In this document: piece after piece, positions 20,416 to 28,007 of the stretch
Layout of the letters: each line of letters begins with the position of its first letter
How positions within the stretch are numbered: the stretch's first letter is position 1
Origin: Prado023 sp963706885
GTDB lineage: Bacteria; Actinomycetota; Actinomycetes; S36-B12; CAIYMF01
NCBI GenBank assembly: GCA_963706885.1
Contig: CAVPNX010000011.1
Coordinates: 1 to 64,000 of the forward strand
DNA: 64,000 bases
Direction: 5' to 3'
Notes under the pieces: generated by a model
Databases searched by the model: none
Seen by the model: the letters and a program-made list of their open reading frames with translations, nothing else
Told to the model about the DNA's origin: nothing
Position numbers and translations under genes: made by a program

Positions 20416-22152
20416 GTGACCTCTCCCGCCCGCGCGGCGTCTGCTGCGCGCACCTCCACTCCCGCCCGAACGACCCCGGCGGCCCGCCCTGCGGCGCCGG
20501 CACGTTCCGCGGCCCCTGCCGACTCGGCCACCTTCGCCGGCCTCGGCGTCGCCCCCGCGCTCATCGCGTCGCTGGCTTCCGGGGGCATCGACGCCCCGTT
20601 CCCGATCCAGTCCGCGACACTGCCCGACTCCCTGGCCGGGCGCGACGTGCTCGGCCGCGGCCGCACGGGCAGCGGCAAGACGGTGGCGTTCGCGCTGCCC
20701 TTGGTCTCCGCCCTGGCCGGCAGCCGTTCTGCGGCGCGCCGCCCCCGCGGGCTCGTGCTCGTCCCGACCCGCGAGCTCGCCGTGCAGGTCGACAACACGA
20801 TCGCCCCGCTGGCTGAGGCCATGGGCCTCAAGACGCGCACGATCTTCGGCGGCGTCGGGCAGAACCCGCAGGTCACCGCCCTGGCCAAGGGGGTCGACAT
20901 CATCGTCGCCACCCCCGGCCGTCTGGCCGACCTGATCAAGCAGCGGCTGTGCAGCCTCGAGGACATCGCGGTCACCGTGATCGACGAGGCCGACCACATG
21001 GCCGATCTCGGCTTCCTGCCCGAGGTCCGGCGCCTCCTGGACCAGACCCCGGCCGACGGCCAGCGCCTGCTGTTCTCCGCGACGCTGGACTCCGGCGTGG
21101 ACGTCCTGGCCCGGCGCTACCTGCACAACCCCGTGACCCACGAGGTCGACTCCGCGGCCTCGCCGGTCCCCGCGATGGACCACCACGTCTTCAACGTCGA
21201 CGCCGCCGACCGCGGTGAGGTCGTCGCCCAGCTCGTCGGCGGTCACGGACGGACGCTCGCGTTCGCCCGCACCAAGCACCAGGCCAAGCGCTGGGCGCGG
21301 ACGCTCACGGCGTCGGGCATCCACGCCGTCGACCTGCACGGCAACCTCAGCCAGGCCGCCCGCCAGCGCAACCTCGCGGCGTTCGCCGACGGTGACGTGC
21401 GGGTCCTGGTGGCCACCGACATCGCCGCCCGTGGCATCCACGTCGACGACGTCACGCTCGTCGTGCACATCGACCCGCCAGCCGAGCACAAGGCCTACCT
21501 GCACCGCTCCGGGCGCACCGCCCGCGCCGGTGCCGCCGGGGTCGTCGTCACCGTCGCCACCCATGACCAGCGTCGCGACGTCGCCGACCTGATGCGCCGT
21601 GCGGCGATCACGCCGACCCAGCACAAGGTGCGCGCCGGGGATGCCGCGATCAGCGCGATCTCCGGCCCCAGCGCCCCGCGGGTCGTGGTGGCCAACGCCC
21701 AGCCCATCCCCGAGGAGCGCACGGGCCGTGGCTCGGGCCGCGGCGCCGGTGGTGGCCGCGGGCGTTCGTCCGGTGGCTCGGGCGCACGTCCCGGCGGGTC
21801 CTCGGGTGGTCAGCGCTCCGGCGCGGGTTCGCGTCCCAGCTCCGGGTCCGCCCCCCGCACCGCCTCGGGCACCGGTGGGCGTTCGACGCAAACACGCTCC
21901 CAGTCGGCCTCCAGCGGGTCCCGTTCGACGTCGTCGGGATCCACGACCGTGTGGTCGAGCGGCGCGGGGCCACGTCCCCATCGGCGCCGCGCCGCGGTCC
22001 GCGCAGGGCGACGCGCCCCGCGGGCGGCCCCGGCTCCGCCGCCTGACGGCGTCCCGGCGCACGCTCGCCGGTGCGCCGGCGCGCCCGGCGGTGAGGTGAC
22101 CGGCGCCGGGCCGCGACGCCGCTGCGGTCCTGCTGGGAGTCATCGGCGATGA
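20416..22152 (+). CDS. DEAD-box ATP-dependent RNA helicase
   Basis: A helicase of about 578 residues. Q-motif FPIQSATLP, Walker A GRTGSGKT, motif Ib TPGR, DEAD box as VIDEADHM, motif III SAT, then C-terminal domain motifs VATDIAARGIHVDD and HRSGRTARAG. A Gly/Arg/Ser-rich RGG-like tail of about 100 residues follows and probably binds RNA. GTG 20416 is used since upstream codons belong to the leader. The last 60 codons look unnatural, and a frame error near 21950 that would bring a stop at 22046 is possible. Role: RNA remodelling, for instance ribosome assembly or cold adaptation. Confidence 0.92.
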   Translation: MTSPARAASAARTSTPARTTPAARPAAPARSAAPADSATFAGLGVAPALIASLASGGIDAPFPIQSATLPDSLAGRDVLGRGRTGSGKTVAFALPLVSALAGSRSAARRPRGLVLVPTRELAVQVDNTIAPLAEAMGLKTRTIFGGVGQNPQVTALAKGVDIIVATPGRLADLIKQRLCSLEDIAVTVIDEADHMADLGFLPEVRRLLDQTPADGQRLLFSATLDSGVDVLARRYLHNPVTHEVDSAASPVPAMDHHVFNVDAADRGEVVAQLVGGHGRTLAFARTKHQAKRWARTLTASGIHAVDLHGNLSQAARQRNLAAFADGDVRVLVATDIAARGIHVDDVTLVVHIDPPAEHKAYLHRSGRTARAGAAGVVVTVATHDQRRDVADLMRRAAITPTQHKVRAGDAAISAISGPSAPRVVVANAQPIPEERTGRGSGRGAGGGRGRSSGGSGARPGGSSGGQRSGAGSRPSSGSAPRTASGTGGRSTQTRSQSASSGSRSTSSGSTTVWSSGAGPRPHRRRAAVRAGRRAPRAAPAPPPDGVPAHARRCAGAPGGEVTGAGPRRRCGPAGSHRR

Positions 22153-22232
22153 CGTACTCCCGGATGCTCGTGAGCACAGGTCGAGGGCGGGGGCGCGAAC
22201 TAGAGTGGGTGCGGACCTGAGGGAGGCATGGC

Positions 22233-22589
22233 GTGGGCCGGTTCGACGCGTGGGTGCGGGCGGTGGGCGATGACCCCGACCCCCGGTTCACGCTCGCCAA
22301 TGAGCGCACTTTCCTCGCCTGGGTGACGACCTCGCTGGGCCTTCTGGGAATCGGTCTGGCAGTCGGCACGATCATCCCGGGCGACCACCTCGCCATCGAC
22401 GTGCTGGCGATCCTGTGGATCCTCATGGCCGGGGTCCTGTCCGTCCGAGCCCTGGTCCGGTGGTTCCGGATGGAGCGGGCCATGCGCCTGGGCCAGGGGC
22501 TGCCGCTGTCGACGTCCATCCCGGTGGTGGCGATCTCGCTGTCCGTCCTCGCCGTCGCGACCGGCCTCGCGGTGGTGCTCTCCTCGTGA
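22233..22589 (+). CDS. DUF202 (YidH-like) membrane protein
   Basis: 118 residues with the DUF202 signature: RFTLANERTFLAWVTTSLGLL, then two further membrane helices (three in all). The GTG start has GAGGGAGG upstream and TAGAGT as a -10 at 22201-22206. Its stop overlaps the start of a second DUF202 gene, so the two small proteins probably form a heteromer in the membrane. Biochemical function is unknown for the family. Confidence 0.88.
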   Translation: MGRFDAWVRAVGDDPDPRFTLANERTFLAWVTTSLGLLGIGLAVGTIIPGDHLAIDVLAILWILMAGVLSVRALVRWFRMERAMRLGQGLPLSTSIPVVAISLSVLAVATGLAVVLSS

Positions 22590-22915
22590 GCGCCGACCCG
22601 GCGTCCCGTCCCTCCGATCCGGGGCTGGCCGGCGAGCGCACGACCCTGGCCTGGTCGCGGATGGGGCTGACGCTGCTGGGGATCCCCGCAGCACTGCTGG
22701 CCTACGCGAGCGGCCGCAACGAACTGGCAGTCGTCGCTGCGGCGGTCGCCATGGTCCTCGGGCTCGGTGTCCTCGTCGGGTCCGTCCGCCGGCAGCGCGT
22801 CGAGCCGGAGGTGATCCCCTCGGGTTCGCTGGTCCCGGCCGTGCGGCTCATCCTCCTGACCGGGGCGTGTGTGCTGATGCTCAACGTCGCCGGGGGGATC
22901 CTGGTCCTCACCTGA
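22586..22915 (+). CDS. Second DUF202 membrane protein
   Basis: 109 residues with LAGERTTLAWSRMGLTLLG at the N-terminus, the second half of the DUF202 pattern, and three predicted membrane helices. GTG 22586 overlaps the TGA of the first DUF202 gene (GTGA). Paired DUF202 genes in tandem are common in actinobacteria; function unknown. Confidence 0.88.
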   Translation: MSADPASRPSDPGLAGERTTLAWSRMGLTLLGIPAALLAYASGRNELAVVAAAVAMVLGLGVLVGSVRRQRVEPEVIPSGSLVPAVRLILLTGACVLMLNVAGGILVLT

Positions 22916-22986
22916 GGCCCCGGCGCGGCACCCCCCACTGCCGGTGCCGGGTTGCACGACGGCGGCGACCGCGACACCCTTCGGGC

Positions 22987-24186
22987 GTGGCGAATCGGGT
23001 GGACGTTGTGGTGGTGGGGGCCGGACTCGCCGGCCTGCGGGCGGCCCAGCTGCTGGCGGCAGCGGGGCGCGAGGTGGTGGTCCTCGAGGCGGGCGACGAC
23101 ATCGGCGGCCGTGTCCGCACCGACCGGATCGACGGCTTCACCCTCGACCGGGGGTTCCAGCTCTACAACCCCGCGTACCCGGAGGGTCGCCTGGCGTGGC
23201 CGGACCTGCCGATCAGCCAGTTCGCCGCGGGCGTCGATGTGGTCCGCGACGGCACCTCGCACCCCCTGGTCGACCCGCGGCGCGACCCCCGGAGCCTGGC
23301 CACGACGACGCGGTCGCTGCGGGCGCTCGGCGCCATCCGCGGGCTGGGTGCCTTCGGGTCGTACGCCGCCCGACTCGGGACTCCGCTGCATCCGCGGCGG
23401 ACCCCGGTGTCGCGGGCGGAGCAGGGCATCGGCGAGGCGCTGCGCTCGGCCGGAGTCGACGATGCGGCGTTGGACTGCCTCGTGCGTCCGTTCCTGTCCG
23501 GCGTGCTCGCCGACACCGCACTCGAGACCCCGCGGGTGGTCGCCGACGACATCCTGCGCAGCTTCCTGGCGGGAACCCCGGGTGTGCCCGAGGCCGGGAT
23601 GGACCAGCTGCCACGCCGACTGGTCACTGGACTCACGGTCCTGACCGGGTCACCGGTGCTCTCGGTGCAGCCCGGACGGGTCACGACGGCCGACGCCGAG
23701 TGGCGCGCCGATGATGTGGTCGTCGCGGTGGACGATCCGTCCACACTGGTCCCGACGGCATCCGCGACCCCGTGGCGGGCGCTGACCACCTGGTACTTCG
23801 CGGCCGCCGACCTGCCGCGCCGGCACACCCTTCTGCTGGTGTCCCCGGACGTGCGGCTGGCCAACGTGGCGGTGATGAGCGACGTCGCGCCCACCTACGC
23901 ACCACCGGGTCGGCGTCTGGTTGCCGCGTCCGCGGTGGGGTTCCACGACACGGCGGAGGCGGAGACCTGGGCGCGGGAGGACGCGGCCAGGATGCTCGGC
24001 GTGGCTCCTGGGGACCTTGAGCTGGTCGCCCACTACCCGATCGCCTCGGCGCTGCCAGCGGTAGGTGCCGGCCGGGCGCCGGGGGTCAGCTCCGGGGTGG
24101 TGCTCGCCGGCGATCATCGGGTGGGTCCCAGCATCAACGGCGCCCTGGCCAGTGGTCGGCGGGCCGCCGAGCTCCTGGGCGCCTGA
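22987..24186 (+). CDS. FAD-dependent amine-oxidase/phytoene-desaturase-like oxidoreductase
   Basis: About 399 residues. The N-terminal Rossmann fold binds FAD (VVVGAGLAGLRAAQLL, then VLEAGDDIGGRVRT), and the C-terminal flavin motif is VVLAGDHRVGPSINGALASGRRAA. These are features of the NAD(P)-binding amino-oxidase group that includes phytoene desaturases and protoporphyrinogen oxidase relatives. GTG 22987 is 6 nt after CACCCT, a leaderless-type start. No carotenoid genes are nearby, so the substrate stays open. Confidence 0.88.
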   Translation: MANRVDVVVVGAGLAGLRAAQLLAAAGREVVVLEAGDDIGGRVRTDRIDGFTLDRGFQLYNPAYPEGRLAWPDLPISQFAAGVDVVRDGTSHPLVDPRRDPRSLATTTRSLRALGAIRGLGAFGSYAARLGTPLHPRRTPVSRAEQGIGEALRSAGVDDAALDCLVRPFLSGVLADTALETPRVVADDILRSFLAGTPGVPEAGMDQLPRRLVTGLTVLTGSPVLSVQPGRVTTADAEWRADDVVVAVDDPSTLVPTASATPWRALTTWYFAAADLPRRHTLLLVSPDVRLANVAVMSDVAPTYAPPGRRLVAASAVGFHDTAEAETWAREDAARMLGVAPGDLELVAHYPIASALPAVGAGRAPGVSSGVVLAGDHRVGPSINGALASGRRAAELLGA

Positions 24187-24330
24187 ACCTCGCGCCCGTT
24201 CGCGTCGTTCCGGGGCGACCGGCGTGGCCCGTGCCGGGGGTCCGGCCCTCCTCGCGCCCCTTCGCGTCGTTCTCGATCGGGACGCGAGGCCCCATCGAAC
24301 CGAAGCAGGCGCGAGGAGATTCCCGCGGGC
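24187..24330. repeat. Intergenic repeat copies, AACCTCGCGCC family
   Basis: Two direct copies of a roughly 30-bp unit begin at 24187 (AACCTCGCGCCCGTTC...GTTCCGGGGC) and 24252 (CCTCGCGCCCCTTCGCG). An inverted GGCGCGAGG follows near 24309, so a stem can form. Related copies occur at 51.2 kb. Confidence 0.45.
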
Positions 24331-24415
24331 TCGGCACCCTCGTCCTTTCGACGCCATCGGGCGCGAAGCAGCCCCGCGTTCCCGTGCCATCACGCGTCAC
24401 CCGGGTCCTGCGCAG

Positions 24416-24421
24416 TAGCGT
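24416..24421 (+). promoter_or_regulatory. -10 element of the GPH transporter operon
   Basis: TAGCGT ends 7 nt before ATG 24429, predicting a leaderless transcript for the transporter and the coupled downstream genes. Confidence 0.5.
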
Positions 24422-24428
24422 CCGGAGC

Positions 24429-25898
24429 ATGTCGTCCAGTGCTCTGTCGCAGCCGCCGGGTGGGAGCGGCGGCGCCGCGCCCACAGGGACCGAGGACCTG
24501 CACCTGACCAGGCGCACGATCGTGTCCTACGCCTTCGGGTCGGTGGGCACGGGCGTGTTCGGTGCGGTTCCCGGCCTGGTCCTGGCGTACTACCTCACCA
24601 ACACCCTGGGCGTCGCAGCCGGGTTCGCGGCGCTGGTGGTCGCCATCCCCAAGGCGTGGGACGTGATCGTGCTGCCGATCGTTGGGCGCATGTCCGACCG
24701 GTCGGCCGAGCGGGTGCGCAGCCGGCTGCCGTTCCTGCGCCTGGCCGGGGTCCTGCTGCCGCTGGCCTTCGTGCTGATGTTCGCGGTGCCACCGGCGCTG
24801 AGCCCGGCGCTGGCCGGTGCGTGGGTCTTCGTGACGTTCATCCTGGCCGCGACGGCCTTCGCGCTCTTCCAGGTGCCCTACATCGCCCTTGCCGCGGAAC
24901 TCACCGACGAGCCGGCCGAGCGCTCGACCCTGATGGCCGTGCGTGTGGCCTTCCTGACCGTGGCCATCCTGATGGGCGGGGCGCTGGCGCCGGTGATCCG
25001 CGACACCTTCGGAGGTGCGTACCTGGGTCACTTCGTGATGGCCGTGTGCATGGCCGGCCTGATGTTCGTCGGGATCTGGTTGTGCATCATCGGGCTGTCG
25101 AAGGCCCGGGCTCGGATCAGCCCGGCGGCTGAGGGTGGGCTCCTCGACCAGTTCCGCGAGGTGCGCCACAGCCGTGCGTTCGTCGTGCTGCTGGCCGCCT
25201 TCGTGATCCAGGCGCTGGGGCTCTCGGCGATGCTCGGCGGGACGCAGTACTACGCGACCTACATCCTCGAGAAGCCCACCTCGGTCACGATCCTGTTCGT
25301 GTGCCTCGTGGCTCCGGCCATCGTGGTGATGCCGGTGTGGAACTGGGTCGCGCACCGGTTCGGCAAGGAGTTGGGCTACCTGGTGGCAACGCTCATGTTC
25401 ATCGCCGGCACCCTGGTCCTGCTGTTCGGCGGGCAGTCGCTGTCCCTGCTCATCATCTACGCCGCCATCGCCCTGTGCGGGATGGCCTACGGGGGTCTGC
25501 AGATGTTCCCCCTGGCGATGCTGCCCGACTGCATCGCGGCGGACACCGCCCGCTCGGGCCGCGCCCGCGCCGGGGTCTTCACGGGCCTCTGGGCCGCCGG
25601 CGAGACCCTCGGGTTCGCGCTCGGCCCGGGGCTGGTCCTGGTGGTCCTGGCGCTCAGCGGATTCGTCTCCAGCAAGGCCGACGAGCTGGTCACACAACCG
25701 GACTCCGCGATCACCGGCGTGCTCATGGCCTTCACGGCGGTGCCCGCCGTGCTCATCACGATCAGCCTCCCGTTCATCCTCCGGTACAGCCGGGCCTCAG
25801 CAGCCGACGCCGCCCGTATCCCGGTGACCACTGACGCCACGCCGTCCGGCACCACCCCGTCCACGACCCCGCCCACGACCCCAGGAGATCCCTCGTGA
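24429..25898 (+). CDS. GPH-family MFS transporter (MelB-like)
   Basis: A 489-residue transporter with about 12 helices and features of the glycoside-pentoside-hexuronide:cation symporter group: an N-terminal TIVSYAFGSVGTG helix, VIPKAWDVIVLPIVGRMSDR between TM2 and TM3, and FQVPYIALAAELT in TM4. A Thr/Pro-rich tail of 35 residues follows the last helix. The stop overlaps the next gene's GTG (GTGA). The neighbours encode a PLP enzyme and not sugar enzymes, so the substrate may be an unusual solute; some GPH-type proteins move lysolipids (LplT, Mfsd2a relatives). Confidence 0.88.
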   Translation: MSSSALSQPPGGSGGAAPTGTEDLHLTRRTIVSYAFGSVGTGVFGAVPGLVLAYYLTNTLGVAAGFAALVVAIPKAWDVIVLPIVGRMSDRSAERVRSRLPFLRLAGVLLPLAFVLMFAVPPALSPALAGAWVFVTFILAATAFALFQVPYIALAAELTDEPAERSTLMAVRVAFLTVAILMGGALAPVIRDTFGGAYLGHFVMAVCMAGLMFVGIWLCIIGLSKARARISPAAEGGLLDQFREVRHSRAFVVLLAAFVIQALGLSAMLGGTQYYATYILEKPTSVTILFVCLVAPAIVVMPVWNWVAHRFGKELGYLVATLMFIAGTLVLLFGGQSLSLLIIYAAIALCGMAYGGLQMFPLAMLPDCIAADTARSGRARAGVFTGLWAAGETLGFALGPGLVLVVLALSGFVSSKADELVTQPDSAITGVLMAFTAVPAVLITISLPFILRYSRASAADAARIPVTTDATPSGTTPSTTPPTTPGDPS

Positions 25899-27409
25899 CC
25901 GCCTCCCTGCCCCCCGCATTCCCCGACCAGGGCCTGTCCGACGAGGTGATCCTGGGCACGCTGGCCGCCCTGCGCGAGCTCGACGTGCCGGTCAAGGGTG
26001 GGCGCACGACCTCCTACGTGTACGACCCCGACCGCGACGACCTCGAGGACCTCTCGCTGCGGGCGTTCGCCCTCTCCGAGCACGTCAACGGCCTGGACCC
26101 GACGGCGTTCCCGAGCTTCGCGGCGGTGGAGAACGACCTGGTGGCCGCGGCCCTGAGCGTGCTGGGCAGTGGGGACCCCGGCGAGGTCGGGACGATGACC
26201 AGCGGCGGCACCGAGTCGTGCGCCCTGGCCGTGCTGGGCGCCCGCGAGCGGTGGCGTGCCAAGGTCGGGCAGCCGCACGGACACCCCACCCTCGTGGCGC
26301 CCTCCTCGGTGCACCCCGCGTTCGTGAAGGCCTGCCACCTGTTCGACGTGGAGCTGGTGAGCGTGCCGATCGACCCCGTGACGTTCGCCGCCGACGTCGA
26401 GGCGATGATCGCCGCGATCGACGACCGGACCGCGCTGGTGGTCGTGTCCGCACCGTCCTACGCGCACGGGATCGTCGACCCCATCGAGCCGATCGCGGCG
26501 GCCGCCGCCGAGCGTGACGTGCTCTGCCACATCGATGCCTGCATCGGCGGCTGGACCGTCCCCTTCATCCGCGAGGCCGAGGGACTGCCGCCGATCGGGC
26601 TGATGATCCCCGGGGTCACGTCGGTGTCGGTCGACCTGCACAAGTACGCCTACACGCCCAAGGGCGTGTCGATCCTGCTGCACCGCGACTTCGCGCTGCG
26701 CCGCTTCCACTGGTTCGCCACAGCGGCGTGGAACGGCTACCCGGTGGTCAACCCGACCCTGCTGAGCTCCCGCGGCGGGGGTGCGCCGGCGATCGCCTGG
26801 GCGTACCTGCACAAGATCGGCCGCGACGGCTACCGCGACCTGGCCCTGTCCGCGTGGCGGGCCACCACGGCACTCATCGACGGGATCGCGCAGATCCCCG
26901 GGATCCACGTGGTGGGCGAGACCGGCTCGACGCTGCTGGCGTTCAGCGACGACGGCGGACCGGACGACCCGGACATCCGGGTGGTCGCCGATGAGATGGT
27001 GGTGCGCGGGTGGCTGCTGGGTGTCCAGCCGGGGCACGGCGGACCGCCGACGGCGCACATCTGCCTGATGCCGGTCCACGAGAAGCAGACCGACGTCTTC
27101 CTGGCCGACCTCGCTGCGTCGGTGGAGTCGGCCCGCGCCCTGGGCCGGGTCGAGGTGGACCCGGGGCTGCTGGCCATGGCCGCATCCCTCGACCCGAGCA
27201 GCCTGCCGCCCGGGGCGATCGACATGGTGCTCGCCGCAGCGGGCGTGTCCCTCGGCGGTGACGGCGGCGGTGAGGGGATCCCCGATCGGCGGGCCACCCT
27301 GAATGCGATCATGGACCTGGCCCCCGAGCCGCTCGTCGAGTGGCTGCTGATCGAGGTCCTGGGAAACGTGCTGCGGCCGTCAGCGCAGTCGGAGGTGCAC
27401 GGTGAGTAG
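25895..27409 (+). CDS. PLP-dependent lyase, sphingosine-1-phosphate-lyase-like
   Basis: 504 residues, fold-type I PLP enzyme. TSGGTESC (103-109) binds cofactor phosphate, HIDACIGGW (212-220) contains the pyridine-binding Asp D214, and the Schiff-base lysine is K250 in SVDLHKYAYTPKG. The HxDACxGG plus GVTSVSVDxHKYxxxPKG combination is closer to sphingosine-1-phosphate lyase than to glutamate decarboxylase. Family members cleave phosphorylated amino-alcohols to an aldehyde and an amine. It is coupled to the transporter and to a small unknown gene. The actual substrate is unknown. Confidence 0.88.
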   Translation: MTASLPPAFPDQGLSDEVILGTLAALRELDVPVKGGRTTSYVYDPDRDDLEDLSLRAFALSEHVNGLDPTAFPSFAAVENDLVAAALSVLGSGDPGEVGTMTSGGTESCALAVLGARERWRAKVGQPHGHPTLVAPSSVHPAFVKACHLFDVELVSVPIDPVTFAADVEAMIAAIDDRTALVVVSAPSYAHGIVDPIEPIAAAAAERDVLCHIDACIGGWTVPFIREAEGLPPIGLMIPGVTSVSVDLHKYAYTPKGVSILLHRDFALRRFHWFATAAWNGYPVVNPTLLSSRGGGAPAIAWAYLHKIGRDGYRDLALSAWRATTALIDGIAQIPGIHVVGETGSTLLAFSDDGGPDDPDIRVVADEMVVRGWLLGVQPGHGGPPTAHICLMPVHEKQTDVFLADLAASVESARALGRVEVDPGLLAMAASLDPSSLPPGAIDMVLAAAGVSLGGDGGGEGIPDRRATLNAIMDLAPEPLVEWLLIEVLGNVLRPSAQSEVHGE

Positions 27410-27881
27410 TACGTCGGGCGCTCTGGACATGGGTTCGACGGGGGCATTGCGTGAGGCGTTCCGGTCCGGGCCGGATCCGACCGTGGAGCACCTCGTGGGC
27501 GAGCACGCGGGCGAGTACGTCGGGCCGCGGTGGGTGCGCACGGCCGGTCCGGTCATCATGCGACTGGGCCGGATGCCCAACTGGTACGGCAAGCGCTTCG
27601 CCCTCGCCGACGACGGGACCCCCACCCTCGTCGGGGTCAACCTGCTGCGCTCCGGGGAGCAGATCGTCGACTCGGTCCCGATGACCGCGGCGATCGGCCC
27701 CTCACGCCTCGACGGCCGGCCTGCGCTGATCATCGGCTACCCGGTGGACGCACCCTTCCCGTGGCCGCGGGTCACCGATGAGCTGCGCCCCTTGGACGAT
27801 TCGGCGCTGATCGGCGTGACGTTCGGGATCCCCGGCTCCCTGCCCGGCGGCACACCGTTCCTGCTGCGCCGGACGGGGTAG
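27402..27881 (+). CDS. Unknown 159-residue protein of the PLP-lyase operon
   Basis: GTG 27402 overlaps the stop of the PLP-lyase gene by 8 nt, so the gene belongs to the operon. It has the segment RMPNWYGKRFALADDG followed by beta-rich sequence (LVGVNLLRSGE, PALIIGYP, ALIGVTFGIPGS), suggesting a small soluble beta protein such as a lipid-binding or lipocalin-like fold. This is a composition-based guess. No signal peptide, metal site or catalytic motif is seen. Confidence 0.75.
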   Translation: MSSTSGALDMGSTGALREAFRSGPDPTVEHLVGEHAGEYVGPRWVRTAGPVIMRLGRMPNWYGKRFALADDGTPTLVGVNLLRSGEQIVDSVPMTAAIGPSRLDGRPALIIGYPVDAPFPWPRVTDELRPLDDSALIGVTFGIPGSLPGGTPFLLRRTG

Positions 27882-27889
27882 CGCGGAGT

Positions 27890-27904
27890 CGCCGGCGCCC
27901 GGCG
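27890..27904 (+). terminator. Short GC hairpin after the operon
   Basis: CGCCGG (27890-27895), loop CGC, CCGGCG (27899-27904), starting 9 bp after the stop of the preceding gene. It lacks a T-tract, so termination is only suggested. Confidence 0.35.
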
Positions 27905-27984
27905 TCATCGCGTTCCCGGGCGGGTCGAACGGCACTGTCCCGGTGGGCGTGCGCGGGAGACCATGAAGTGAGGGTTCCTCGGGT

Positions 27985-28000
27985 GCCTCCCTCAGGAGGC
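27985..28000 (+). promoter_or_regulatory. Hairpin that can mask the ribosome-binding site
   Basis: GCCTCC (27985-27990), loop CTCA, GGAGGC (27995-28000). The Shine-Dalgarno AGGAGG (27994-27999) of the lipoprotein gene at 28008 lies almost entirely in the right arm, so folding would block initiation. Confidence 0.45.
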
Positions 28001-28007
28001 GGGTTCG

